From: Actinomyces capricornis
GTDB lineage: Bacteria > Actinomycetota > Actinomycetes > Actinomycetales > Actinomycetaceae
Direction of reading: 5' to 3'
Assembly: GCF_019974135.1 (NCBI RefSeq)
Contig: NZ_AP025017.1
Location: forward strand, 620,001 to 684,000
Length of the DNA stretch: 64,000 bases
Below the pieces are notes generated by a model. That model ran no database searches and had not been told where the DNA came from. It worked only from the letters and a program-made list of their open reading frames with translations. Positions 8,894-17,102 of this stretch are shown here, piece after piece. How positions within the stretch are numbered: position 1 is the stretch's first letter; each line of letters begins with the position of its first letter. Both the position numbers and the translations under genes were made by a program.

Positions 8894-10750
8894 ATGGTGC
8901 CTTTCGTGACCAGCCCAGCGGGCACGCTCACCCAGCCCCAGTTCGACGTCCTCTACGCCCTCCTGCGCGCCGGGGCCGCCCTGACTCAGCGCCAGATCCA
9001 CGAGTCCACCGGCATGTCCCTGGGCAGCGTCAACACCGCGGTGCGCGAGTGCGAGGCGCTGGGCCACATCGCCGAGCGCGCCATCACCGACGCCGGCCGG
9101 CGGGCCCTGGAGCCCTACCGGGTGGACAACGCCGTCATCATGGCCGCCGGGCTCTCGCGCCGATTCGCGCCGATCTCCTACGAGCGCCCCAAGGGCACGC
9201 TGCGCGTGCGCGGGGAGGTGCTCGTCGAGCGCCAGATCCGCCAGCTCCAGGAGGCCGGGATCACCGACATCACCCTGGTGGTGGGCTACAAGAAGGAGTA
9301 CTTCTTCCACCTGGCCGAGCAGCTGGGGGTGCGCATCGTCGTCAACGACGACTACGTCACCCGCAACAACAACGGCTCCCTGTGGCTGGTGCGCGAGGAG
9401 CTGGGCAACACCTACGTGTGCTCCTCGGACGACTACTTCACCGTCAACCCCTTCGACTCCCACGTCTACAAGGCCTACTACTCGGCTCAGTACGTCGAGG
9501 GCCCCACCCAGGAGTGGTGCCTGACCACCGGCCCCGGCGGGCGCATCACCGGCGCCCAGGTCGGCGGCGCCGATGCCTGGACGATGCTGGGCCACGTCTA
9601 CTTCGACCGCGCCTTCTCCGCCGCCTTCCGCCGCATCCTGGAGCGGGTCTACCACCTGCCCGAGACGCTGCCCAAGCTGTGGGAGTCGATCTACATCGAG
9701 CACGTCAAGGAACTCGACATGGTCATCCGCCACTACCCGGCGGGGGTCATCAACGAGTTCGACTCGGTGGACGAGATCCGCGGCTTCGACCCCATGTTCA
9801 TGGAGAACCTCGACTCCGAGGTCTTCGACAACATCGCGGCCTCCCTGGGGTGCGCCAAGTCCGAGATCCAGGACTTCTACCCGCTCAAGCAGGGCATCAC
9901 CAACCTGTCCTGCCACTTCTCGGTCGCGGGCCGGGAGTACGTCTACCGCCACCCGGGCATCGGCACGGACAAGATCGTGGATCGCCAGGCCGAGATCGAG
10001 GCCCTGCACCTGGCCCGCGATCTGGGCCTGGACGGCACCTTCCTCGTCGGAGACCCGCTCAAGGGGTGGAAGATCTCCCGCTTCATCCCCGGCGCCCACA
10101 ACCTCGACGCCTCCAGCACCCACGAGCTCTCCCAGGCCATGACCATGGCGCGCAGCCTCCACCAGAGCGGGAGGACCCTGTCGCGCAGCTTCGACTTCAT
10201 CCAGGAGGCCGCCCGCTACGAGGGGCTGCTCCAGGAGCACGGCCCCATCGACGTCCCCGGCTATCCCGAGCTGCGCGAGAAGATCATGCGGCTCAAGACC
10301 CATGCCGACGCCGACGGCTTCCCCCTGGTCCCCAGCCACAACGACTTCTTCCCCCTGAACTTCCTGGTCGACCCCCGCGACGGCATCCACCTCATCGACT
10401 GGGAGTACGCCGGCATGTCCGACGTCGCCAACGACTTCGGCACCATGGTGGTGTGCGCCGAGCTGTCCGAGGAGCGCGCCGATGAGGCGCTCGGCTTCTA
10501 CTTCGGCCGCACGCCCACCGACGTCGAGCGCCGCCACTTCTGGTCCTACGTCGTCTTCGCCGGGTGGTGCTGGTACGTGTGGGCCCTGGTCAAGGCCGCC
10601 GAGGGCGACGACGCCGGGGAGTGGCTCCTCATCTACTACCGCCACGCGGCCAACTACGTCGACGCCCTCCTGGCGTCCTACGACTCCGGCACCACCGAGC
10701 TGCCCTCCCCCCTGGACAGCCACCGACTGAGCACGAGGAGCGGATCATGA
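8894..10750 (+). CDS. licCA: wHTH - phosphocholine cytidylyltransferase (LicC) - choline kinase (LicA) fusion
   Basis: 618 residues, three parts. Residues about 10-65 form a winged helix (LTQPQFDVLYALLRAGAALT, then QRQIHESTGMSLGSV). From about residue 79 a nucleotidyltransferase domain begins NAVIMAAGLSRRFAPISYER and continues PKGTLRVRG, with VVGYKKEYF and SSDDYF, as in LicC, which makes CDP-choline from phosphocholine and CTP. From about residue 331 a choline/ethanolamine kinase domain carries the phosphotransfer motif HNDFFPLNFL (about 482) and IDWEYAG (about 501). Fused LicC-LicA proteins are known, for example in Treponema denticola. The stop overlaps licB by four bases. The N-terminal DNA-binding-like domain could allow self-regulation or could be purely structural. 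Confidence 0.9.
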   Translation: MVPFVTSPAGTLTQPQFDVLYALLRAGAALTQRQIHESTGMSLGSVNTAVRECEALGHIAERAITDAGRRALEPYRVDNAVIMAAGLSRRFAPISYERPKGTLRVRGEVLVERQIRQLQEAGITDITLVVGYKKEYFFHLAEQLGVRIVVNDDYVTRNNNGSLWLVREELGNTYVCSSDDYFTVNPFDSHVYKAYYSAQYVEGPTQEWCLTTGPGGRITGAQVGGADAWTMLGHVYFDRAFSAAFRRILERVYHLPETLPKLWESIYIEHVKELDMVIRHYPAGVINEFDSVDEIRGFDPMFMENLDSEVFDNIAASLGCAKSEIQDFYPLKQGITNLSCHFSVAGREYVYRHPGIGTDKIVDRQAEIEALHLARDLGLDGTFLVGDPLKGWKISRFIPGAHNLDASSTHELSQAMTMARSLHQSGRTLSRSFDFIQEAARYEGLLQEHGPIDVPGYPELREKIMRLKTHADADGFPLVPSHNDFFPLNFLVDPRDGIHLIDWEYAGMSDVANDFGTMVVCAELSEERADEALGFYFGRTPTDVERRHFWSYVVFAGWCWYVWALVKAAEGDDAGEWLLIYYRHAANYVDALLASYDSGTTELPSPLDSHRLSTRSGS

Positions 10751-11712
10751 GGTTCGGTATCGTCTCGGGCTGCCTGTGGGGGCTGGATACTGTGGTCCTG
10801 GGCATCGCCCTGGCGATGTCCCCCTTCCTGGGGGCCGGCCAGGCCTCCCTGGCCAGCGCCCTGCTGCACGACGCCGTCTCCGCCATCATCCTCCTGGTCT
10901 ACATGCGGATGCGCGGGCGGCTGGGGCACACCCTGGAGGCCCTCAGGACCCGCAGCGGCAAGGCCGTCATGGCCGGCGCCATCATGGGCGGGCCGGTGGG
11001 GATGAGCGGCTACCTCATCGCCATCAACAACATCGGCCCCGGCTACACCGCCATCATCTCCACCTTCTACCCCGCCGTGGGCACGCTTCTGGCCTTCCTC
11101 CTGCTCAAGGAGCGGATGCGGCCCCGCCAGATTGTGGCGCTCATGGTGGCCCTGGCCGCCATCGTCCTCATCGCCTGGTCATCCTCGACGACGCAGACCG
11201 GCCCCTCCCCCATCATCGGGGTCGTCGCGGCCCTGGCCTGCGTCCTGGGCTGGGGAGGGGAGGCGGTCATCCTCGCCTGGGGGATGCGCGACGACAAGGT
11301 GGACAACGAGACGGCCCTGCACATCCGCCAGACGACGTCGGGGCTCGCCTACATCCTCATCGTCGCGCCCGTGGCCGGGATCGTGGGGTTCTCGGCGCAG
11401 GCCGCCCTGTCGCCCTCGATGGGCATGGTCTTCCTCGCCTCCCTGGCCGGCGCGGTGTCCTACCTGTTCTACTTCAAGGCCATCGGCCAGATCGGCGCCT
11501 CGCGGGGCATGGCCCTCAACATCTCCTACTCGGCCTGGGCCGTGGTCTTCGCCCTGCTCCTCCAGGGGACGGTGCCCACTGTCCTGCAGGTGGTGTGCTG
11601 CGTGGTCATCCTCGTGGGCACGGTGCTCGCGGCGACCCCCGACTGGCGCGACCTGCGCCCGGGGCCCCCGCGCAGCCGTACCGGAGCGGGAGCCCGGGTC
11701 CTCACCCACTGA
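10747..11712 (+). CDS. licB: LicB-type choline permease (DMT/EamA family)
   Basis: 321 residues, about ten transmembrane segments arranged as two EamA-like halves; opens MRFGIVSGCLWGLDTVVLGI. LicB imports choline for ChoP synthesis. Features supporting this rather than a general DMT exporter are its four-base ATGA overlap with the kinase/cytidylyltransferase fusion and the pattern GPVGMSGYLIAINNIGPGYT. Together licB and licCA give the complete uptake-activation route, with the two licD products as transferases. A flippase gene follows after 23 nt. Confidence 0.88.
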   Translation: MRFGIVSGCLWGLDTVVLGIALAMSPFLGAGQASLASALLHDAVSAIILLVYMRMRGRLGHTLEALRTRSGKAVMAGAIMGGPVGMSGYLIAINNIGPGYTAIISTFYPAVGTLLAFLLLKERMRPRQIVALMVALAAIVLIAWSSSTTQTGPSPIIGVVAALACVLGWGGEAVILAWGMRDDKVDNETALHIRQTTSGLAYILIVAPVAGIVGFSAQAALSPSMGMVFLASLAGAVSYLFYFKAIGQIGASRGMALNISYSAWAVVFALLLQGTVPTVLQVVCCVVILVGTVLAATPDWRDLRPGPPRSRTGAGARVLTH

Positions 11713-11735
11713 CCGGGCCCTCCCAGGCGGCAGCC

Positions 11736-13034
11736 GTGCGCAGCGACAGACCCCGGGCACCGGAGGCAGCGCAGCTCAAGCGCGACTACGCGTGGAACGC
11801 GGCAGCCTCCGTGTCGGGCTCCCTCGCCCTGGTGGTCATGCTCGCGGTGGTCAACCGGGCGGCCGGAATCGAGGCCCTGGGGCTGTACTCCCTGGCCATC
11901 GGGATCGGCCAGCTGTTCCAGACCCTGGGCATGTACGAGGTGCGGGCCTACCACGTCACCGATGTGGGGCACCGCTTCAGCTTCGGCACCTACCTGGCTA
12001 CCCGCCTGGTGACGGTGGCGCTCATGGTGCTGGGGATCATCGCCAACGCCCTGTGGGTCTCGCCCACCGCCTCCACCGCCCTGCTGGTCATCATGGTGGC
12101 CTGCCTGCGGGTCTTCGATGCCCTGGAGGACGTCTTCCTCGCCGAGTTCCAGCGGGCCGGGCGCCTGGACTTGGGAGGGCGGGCCGCCACGGTGCGCACG
12201 GCGGTGACCGTGGGCGTCTTCTGCCTGGCCCTCGCGCTTACCCGGGACCTGGCCGCCTCCGCCCTCGTGGCGCTGCCGGTGTCGGCGGCGGTGATGCTGC
12301 TGGCCTTCCTCCCGCCGGCACGCGGGCTTTTCGCGTGCCAGCCCCAGTGGCGGGCGCGGGCCATCGTCGGGGTGCTCGTGCAGTGCCTGCCGCTGTTCGT
12401 CGCCTCCTTCCTGGCGATGTACCTGGTCAATGCGCCGCGCTACGCGATCGCCGCCCACCTGGATCTGCGCGCGCAGGGCTGCTTCGCGATCATCTACATG
12501 CCCGCGGTGACCATCAACCTGCTCTCCCTGCTGGTCTTCCGGCCCCTGCTCACGCCGATGGCGGTGCACTGGGCCCGGGGGGAGCTCGCGGCCTTCACCG
12601 GCCGGATCCACCGGGGTCTGGCCACCACGGGCGTGGCCTTCCTGGTGGTGGCCGCGGTCGCCTGGCCGCTGGGGCCGTGGATCCTGGAGGCGGTCCTCGG
12701 CCAGGACGTCCGCCCCCTGCGCGCCGAGCTCATGGTGCTGGTGGCCGGGGGCGCCCTCAATGCGGCGGCCGTCATCCTCTACTACGCGCTGACCACGATG
12801 CGTCGCCAGCGCCTGGTCCTCCTGGGCTATGCGCTGGCCGCCGCCGCCTCCTGGGCCCTGTGCCGCCTGCTGGTGCCCCGCAGCGGGCTCATGGGGGCCT
12901 CCGCCGCCTACGCCGCCTCCATGGGGGTGCTGGCCGCCGCCTTCGCGCTCTGCCTGCTGCCGGCGTCGGGGATCGCCCGGGGGCGCGTGGGCCAGCGCTG
13001 GCCCACGCGCCACGGGCTGAGCAGGGGGCGCTGA
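11736..13034 (+). CDS. Polysaccharide flippase (Wzx/MATE-like), copy 2
   Basis: 432 residues, about twelve to fourteen membrane segments. The homologous N-terminus begins LKRDYAWNAAASVSGSLALV and contains RAYHVTDVGHRFSFGTYLAT, aligning with copy 1 at 4.2-5.5 kb. The long open frame extending upstream is the shadow of licB; the best start is GTG at 11736, with only a weak AGGCGG in front. Last gene of the GT2-DUF2304-licCA-licB-flippase arm. Probably exports the lipid-linked unit that is to be, or has been, modified with ChoP. Confidence 0.85.
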   Translation: MRSDRPRAPEAAQLKRDYAWNAAASVSGSLALVVMLAVVNRAAGIEALGLYSLAIGIGQLFQTLGMYEVRAYHVTDVGHRFSFGTYLATRLVTVALMVLGIIANALWVSPTASTALLVIMVACLRVFDALEDVFLAEFQRAGRLDLGGRAATVRTAVTVGVFCLALALTRDLAASALVALPVSAAVMLLAFLPPARGLFACQPQWRARAIVGVLVQCLPLFVASFLAMYLVNAPRYAIAAHLDLRAQGCFAIIYMPAVTINLLSLLVFRPLLTPMAVHWARGELAAFTGRIHRGLATTGVAFLVVAAVAWPLGPWILEAVLGQDVRPLRAELMVLVAGGALNAAAVILYYALTTMRRQRLVLLGYALAAAASWALCRLLVPRSGLMGASAAYAASMGVLAAAFALCLLPASGIARGRVGQRWPTRHGLSRGR

Positions 13035-13686
13035 TCGTCCGGGCGCTCAGGGCCCCATTCGAGGGAGACGGGGCGAGCGCGGTGGGGCGCAGGGCCAGAT
13101 CGGCCGGGCCCACTGGGCTGGCAGCAGTGCAGTACCCCGGGCCGGCCGACCGGGGCACCCGCGGTGGGCCAAGGCGGTGATGGGCTGGGTGCGATTGGGC
13201 GTCGCTTCGCGACAGGCGCATCGCTTAGCGACTTGGACGACACTCACAGGTGTCGTCCAAGTCGCGAAGTGACGCCCAACGTGAGGCCCACCCCCTCCCC
13301 GAGCACCTGGCCCTCCCGCCCCCTGACCCTCCCGCCCCCTGGTTCTGCCAGCGCATCAACCGAGCCCCCAACGAGGTCGGGCAAGAGCGATGGAGCCGCA
13401 GCCGAGCAGCCTGAGAAACCGAGAATGGCCCGCGTCCGAACTCCCAGCACCGGCCGTGCCGTGCAGGTGTGCCGGCCGGCCGGTGCCGCCCCGCAGCCAT
13501 CCAGCGCAGGCCCCTGGCACATGCCCGGGCGTTCCGTAACCTGCACCCGGGATGGCCTCGATCCGGAAGGGCTCCAGGACCTCACCGCCCCGGTGGGGCC
13601 TGAGCGGCGTCGTCGGGCTCCTCGGCTAGCATGGTCGCAGCCCTGGTGGGCTCCCTCACCACCGGGCACGGCAGGAGAATGACCAG
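13035..13686. other. 650-bp intergenic region with one hairpin and a promoter
   Basis: No supported gene. It holds hairpin element 3 at 13199-13280 and, near its end, TAGCAT at 13627-13632, a possible -10 about 55 nt before the next ATG. The open frames across it have no recognisable protein. Confidence 0.6.
13199..13280. repeat. Intergenic hairpin element 3, with 19-nt-spaced half-sites
   Basis: Arms 13221-13242 and 13251-13272 pair over 22 bp with two mismatches, loop eight bases. The left half-site TCGCTTAGCGAC (13221) is preceded 19 nt upstream by TCGCTTCGCGAC (13202). The right arm continues into GTGACGCCCAAC, also found (as GCGACGCCCAAC) at the end of element 1. Clear sequence relative of elements 1 and 2. 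Unlike most others it lies between co-directional genes, 165 nt after a flippase stop. Confidence 0.85.
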
Positions 13687-14799
13687 ATGAAGCTCGCCAT
13701 CATCACCAACACCTACCCTCCCCGGACCGGCGGGTTGGAGCTCCATGTCCATAACCTCGCCCAGGGGCTGGTGGAGCAGGGCCACACGGTCCGTGTCCTG
13801 ACGATCTCCCAGGACGGCGCCCCCGCCTCTCGCCGCGATGGCCGAGTGACCGTCCTGACCGGGCGCTCCCACCTGCCTGTGGCCGATGTCATCAGCTTCC
13901 CCTCCCTGGGCACCACCCGCCGCATGGCCGGCTACCTGGCCGCCGAGGGCATTGAGGTGGTCTCCACGCACACCCGCTTCTTCCCCATGAGCCTGGTGGG
14001 GCTGCGGGCGGCCCGGCGAGCGGGCATCCCGGTCATCCACACCGAGCACGGCAGCGGCTTCGTGGCCTCGACCTCGCCGGTGATCGCGGCGGGCTCGCGG
14101 ACGGTGGACCTGACCTGGGGCCGCTACGTGCTGCGCCGCGCCGACCGGGTCCTGGCGGTCTCCCCCCAGGCGGCGGACTTCGTCACGCGCCTGAGTGGGG
14201 TGGGGGCGGAGGTGTTCTACAACGCGATCACTCCGCCGGTGGCGGGCGTGGTGCACGGCGACCGGCCCGCCCATCTGGTCTTCGTGGGGCGGGTCGTTGA
14301 CGGCAAGGGCTGGGACACCTTCCTGGAGGCGGTGGCCGCGCTGCGCAGGGGTGGGCTGGAGGTGGACGGGGAGCTGCTGGGCGACGGCGCCGATCTGGCC
14401 CTGGCGCGCCGGCGGGCGAAGGACCTGGGGCTGGAGGGCGTTGTCGATATCCCCGGGAGGGTGCCCGCCGCCCAGGTGCGCGAGCGCCTGGACGGGGCGA
14501 CCCTGGTCAACCCGACGGTCCTGTCCGAGGGCTTCCAGACCACGCTGCTGGAGGCGATCGCCGAGGGCGGCCGGGTGGTGACCTTCGAGGTGCCCGGTGC
14601 GCAGCTGCTGCGCGAGTCGGGGGCGCCGGTGGCGATCTGCCCCGAGCGCACGACGACCTCACTGGTGGCCACCCTGCGCGAGTTCCTGGCCGCCCCGCCC
14701 CCTTCCGCCGTCCCCGATCTCATCACCCCCTGGACCTGGCCGGTACGGGCCCAGCAGTACAGCCGGATCGCCCAGGAGGTCCTCGACGGCGCCCGCTGA
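13687..14799 (+). CDS. Family 4 glycosyltransferase (GT-B)
   Basis: 370 residues. N-terminal Rossmann half MKLAIITNTYPPRTGGLELH with HNLAQGLVEQGH; C-terminal half with VFVGRVVDGKGWDTFLEAVA and the EGFQTTLLEAIAEGG donor-binding motif (about residues 280-295). Retaining GT4 enzymes of this type add mannose, glucose or related sugars to lipid-linked glycans. AGGAGA lies eight bases before the ATG. It stands alone, convergent with the DUF2142 gene across hairpin element 4. Specificity is not deducible. Confidence 0.92.
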   Translation: MKLAIITNTYPPRTGGLELHVHNLAQGLVEQGHTVRVLTISQDGAPASRRDGRVTVLTGRSHLPVADVISFPSLGTTRRMAGYLAAEGIEVVSTHTRFFPMSLVGLRAARRAGIPVIHTEHGSGFVASTSPVIAAGSRTVDLTWGRYVLRRADRVLAVSPQAADFVTRLSGVGAEVFYNAITPPVAGVVHGDRPAHLVFVGRVVDGKGWDTFLEAVAALRRGGLEVDGELLGDGADLALARRRAKDLGLEGVVDIPGRVPAAQVRERLDGATLVNPTVLSEGFQTTLLEAIAEGGRVVTFEVPGAQLLRESGAPVAICPERTTTSLVATLREFLAAPPPSAVPDLITPWTWPVRAQQYSRIAQEVLDGAR

Positions 14800-14853
14800 G
14801 CCCGGATGAGCCCCGCCGGGCCCGGACCCGACGCTTCATCCTGACCCCTGCCT

Positions 14854-14930
14854 CGCGGATTCGCCCTTCAAGACGCGGATTCGCCCCTCCAGAGCCGGTC
14901 AATCCGCGTCTGGAGGGGCGACATCGCGTC
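14854..14930. repeat. Intergenic hairpin element 4, with 20-nt-spaced half-sites
   Basis: Between convergent stops at 14799 and 14964. Arms 14872-14893 and 14909-14930 pair over 22 bp with about three mismatches; the inner 13 bp (TCGCCCCTCCAGA with its complement) are perfect. The left half-site GCGGATTCGCCC occurs at 14855 and again at 14875, 20 nt apart. The sequence is unrelated to elements 1-3 but the architecture is the same. Confidence 0.8.
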
Positions 14931-14963
14931 GCTCGGGGATATCGGGACGATTCGGCGCGCGGC

Positions 14964-17102
14964 CTACCCGGCGGCGCCGGCCGCGCAGGCCGCCGAGCTG
15001 ACGGAGGCGGGCCCCGAGTCGGCGGTCGTGGGGTCGATGACCATCGGGTCCCATTGCGGCTCGATATCCGCCCACTCCCCCGGCTCCACCGGGCGGGCCT
15101 CGTCCTCCGCCAGGCGGCCGCCCTGGGGCGGCGAGTCCTGCCCCGGTGCGCCCTCGGAGAACTCAACCGGCTCGGATGAGGCTGCCGGAGCGGCCCCGGT
15201 ACCAGGATCAGGACTGCCCTCGGCACCTTCAGACGAGGTGATCGGACCAGACACGCTGCCACCGGCACCGGCCTCCTCCGCCCCCTCCTCACGGGAGCCG
15301 GGGTCCTGGGTTCCAGCGGCAACCGCAGCCGCGGCACCGCCGCCCACCACCGGGTCGCCCGCAGCCGAGGCGTCCACTGCCCGCGCCCCGGCCTGCCGGC
15401 CCTCACCGCCGCCACCGCGCGGGTCGGCGGGCTCCACCGGCTCCTCCTGGCCATGGGCGTCGAGGCCGCGGGCGAGCAGGAGGGCGCAGATGAGCGCCAC
15501 CGCGTACATGAGGGAGCCGATCGCCCAGACTCCCATGGGCGAGATCGGGATGTCCCACCACCACTGGGGCTGGAAGTCCAGGTTGATGGGCAGCCATCCG
15601 GCGGCATCCTTGCCCAGGTTCACCAGGCCGTGGGTGTAGCGCAGCAGGATGCGGTGCAGGGCGTAGGCGTGAGCCAGGCAGGACAGGCCCACGATGAGCA
15701 CCGCCTGCGGGGTGGACAGGATCCGCTCCCCGCTGCGCTGGCGCAGCCACACAAGGAGGAAGGGGGCCAGCAGCGGCAGGAGGTAGCGGGGCTGGAGCTC
15801 GTAGTTCGACTCGAAGCCCTGCGTGTAGGACAGCGCGGCGGGCAGGCAGACCAGCGCGCCGGCCAGGACCCCAGCCGACAGCAGCTTCCTCCAGCCCACG
15901 GTGCGGGCACCGATGAACAGGGCGATGCCCGCCAGGCCCAGGGCCATGACGGCGATCGGCCCGTCGAAGGGCACGTCGAACCAGCCCGCGCCCCAGCGGT
16001 CGCCCCCGTAGAAGCCCCCGAAGTACTCGGGGATGGTCAGGATGATGAGCTTCAGGCGCGTGCCGTTCGACAGCGCACTGGTGGGCTCGGAGGAGACCAC
16101 CGCCTGGGACTGCCCCGAGCCGAGCATCATCCAGGCGCCGATAGCGCTGACCACGGCCGCCACCGCGGCCTGCAGGAGCACCCGGCGGCGCCACCTCAGG
16201 CCGATGAACAGCGCCAGGGAGACCACGAGCAGGTAGAAGGCGGAATCACCACGGCAGGCGCAGGCCAGGAGGGCGCCCACCAGGGCCAGGCCCAGCAGCA
16301 CCCAGCGCCGTCGGCCCCGGCTGCGCAGCGAGCCGTACATGCCCGCGGCGTAGCCCAGCACGCCGGTCAGCGCCCAGGAACTGGGGTTGTTCGAGGCCAC
16401 GAGGTAGAGGCCCATGGGCATCCAGGCCAGGATGATCGCCAGGCTGTACTGCTCGCGCAGCCGCGCGGGCATGGCGCCACCGATGGCGCCCAGCAGGCCC
16501 ACGGCGATGAGCAGGTTGACCGCCCGCATCGTCAGCGCCGAGGTATCGACGTCGTCGCCGATGAGCAGGTGGTGGAAGCGGTAGTAGCCCTTGGGGTAGT
16601 TGCCGTCGTCGTAGCGGCGCGAGTAGATCTCGCTGTCCTCGGGCACCGCGCCCTGGCAGGAGGCGGGAACGTCGTCGTGGAAGGCGTAGCAGCGGGCGGT
16701 CTCCGAGACGCGCGAGGGCACCAGTACCTGGACCTCCCCGTTGTGCTCGCGCGTGGCGCAGCCCGAGGAGGACACCGGCCGCGGGCACCAGATGCTCCCC
16801 AGGTGGAAGTCGTCGTCGGGGGACCCGCCCACCGGGGAGGCCACCACCCAGCTCAGGCCCGTGGCCAGGACCGCGGCGGCCAGCACCAGTCCCAGGGCCC
16901 ACCGGGAGCCCGCCCGACGGCGGTCGGAGCGCCGGCCGGAGCGGTGCTGAGGGCCGTGCGTGGCGGCGAGCCGGCGCAGCGCGGTGCGGGCGGGCCCGGG
17001 GGAATCGGCCGTGGAGGACGGCTCTGCGGTGGCGGTGGCGGAATCGTGCACAGTGCTCTCAGGACTCTCGGTGGTCTCGGGGTTCTCAGGGCTCTCAGTC
17101 AC
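14964..17102 (-). CDS. DUF2142-like multi-span membrane protein, probable GT-C enzyme
   Basis: 712 residues. A Ser/Thr/Glu-rich cytoplasmic N-terminus (about 65 residues) precedes the first membrane helix. The extracytoplasmic loop then carries SPVGGSPDDDFHLGSIWCP, an acidic motif placed where GT-C polyprenol-dependent glycosyltransferases keep their catalytic aspartates. About ten to twelve further helices follow, then a 190-residue Ala/Glu/Ser/Pro-rich tail. Four Cys in the first loop may form disulphides. It would use a polyprenyl-phosphate sugar on the outer face, but polymerase activity is also possible. Its start overlaps the rmlC-rmlD stop by eight bases. Confidence 0.78.
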   Translation of the reverse strand: MTESPENPETTESPESTVHDSATATAEPSSTADSPGPARTALRRLAATHGPQHRSGRRSDRRRAGSRWALGLVLAAAVLATGLSWVVASPVGGSPDDDFHLGSIWCPRPVSSSGCATREHNGEVQVLVPSRVSETARCYAFHDDVPASCQGAVPEDSEIYSRRYDDGNYPKGYYRFHHLLIGDDVDTSALTMRAVNLLIAVGLLGAIGGAMPARLREQYSLAIILAWMPMGLYLVASNNPSSWALTGVLGYAAGMYGSLRSRGRRRWVLLGLALVGALLACACRGDSAFYLLVVSLALFIGLRWRRRVLLQAAVAAVVSAIGAWMMLGSGQSQAVVSSEPTSALSNGTRLKLIILTIPEYFGGFYGGDRWGAGWFDVPFDGPIAVMALGLAGIALFIGARTVGWRKLLSAGVLAGALVCLPAALSYTQGFESNYELQPRYLLPLLAPFLLVWLRQRSGERILSTPQAVLIVGLSCLAHAYALHRILLRYTHGLVNLGKDAAGWLPINLDFQPQWWWDIPISPMGVWAIGSLMYAVALICALLLARGLDAHGQEEPVEPADPRGGGGEGRQAGARAVDASAAGDPVVGGGAAAAVAAGTQDPGSREEGAEEAGAGGSVSGPITSSEGAEGSPDPGTGAAPAASSEPVEFSEGAPGQDSPPQGGRLAEDEARPVEPGEWADIEPQWDPMVIDPTTADSGPASVSSAACAAGAAG

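Noticed and set aside
10776..11735. Long N-terminal extension of the second flippase
   Set aside because: The first 320 codons read licB in another frame; homology to the other flippase starts only after GTG 11736.
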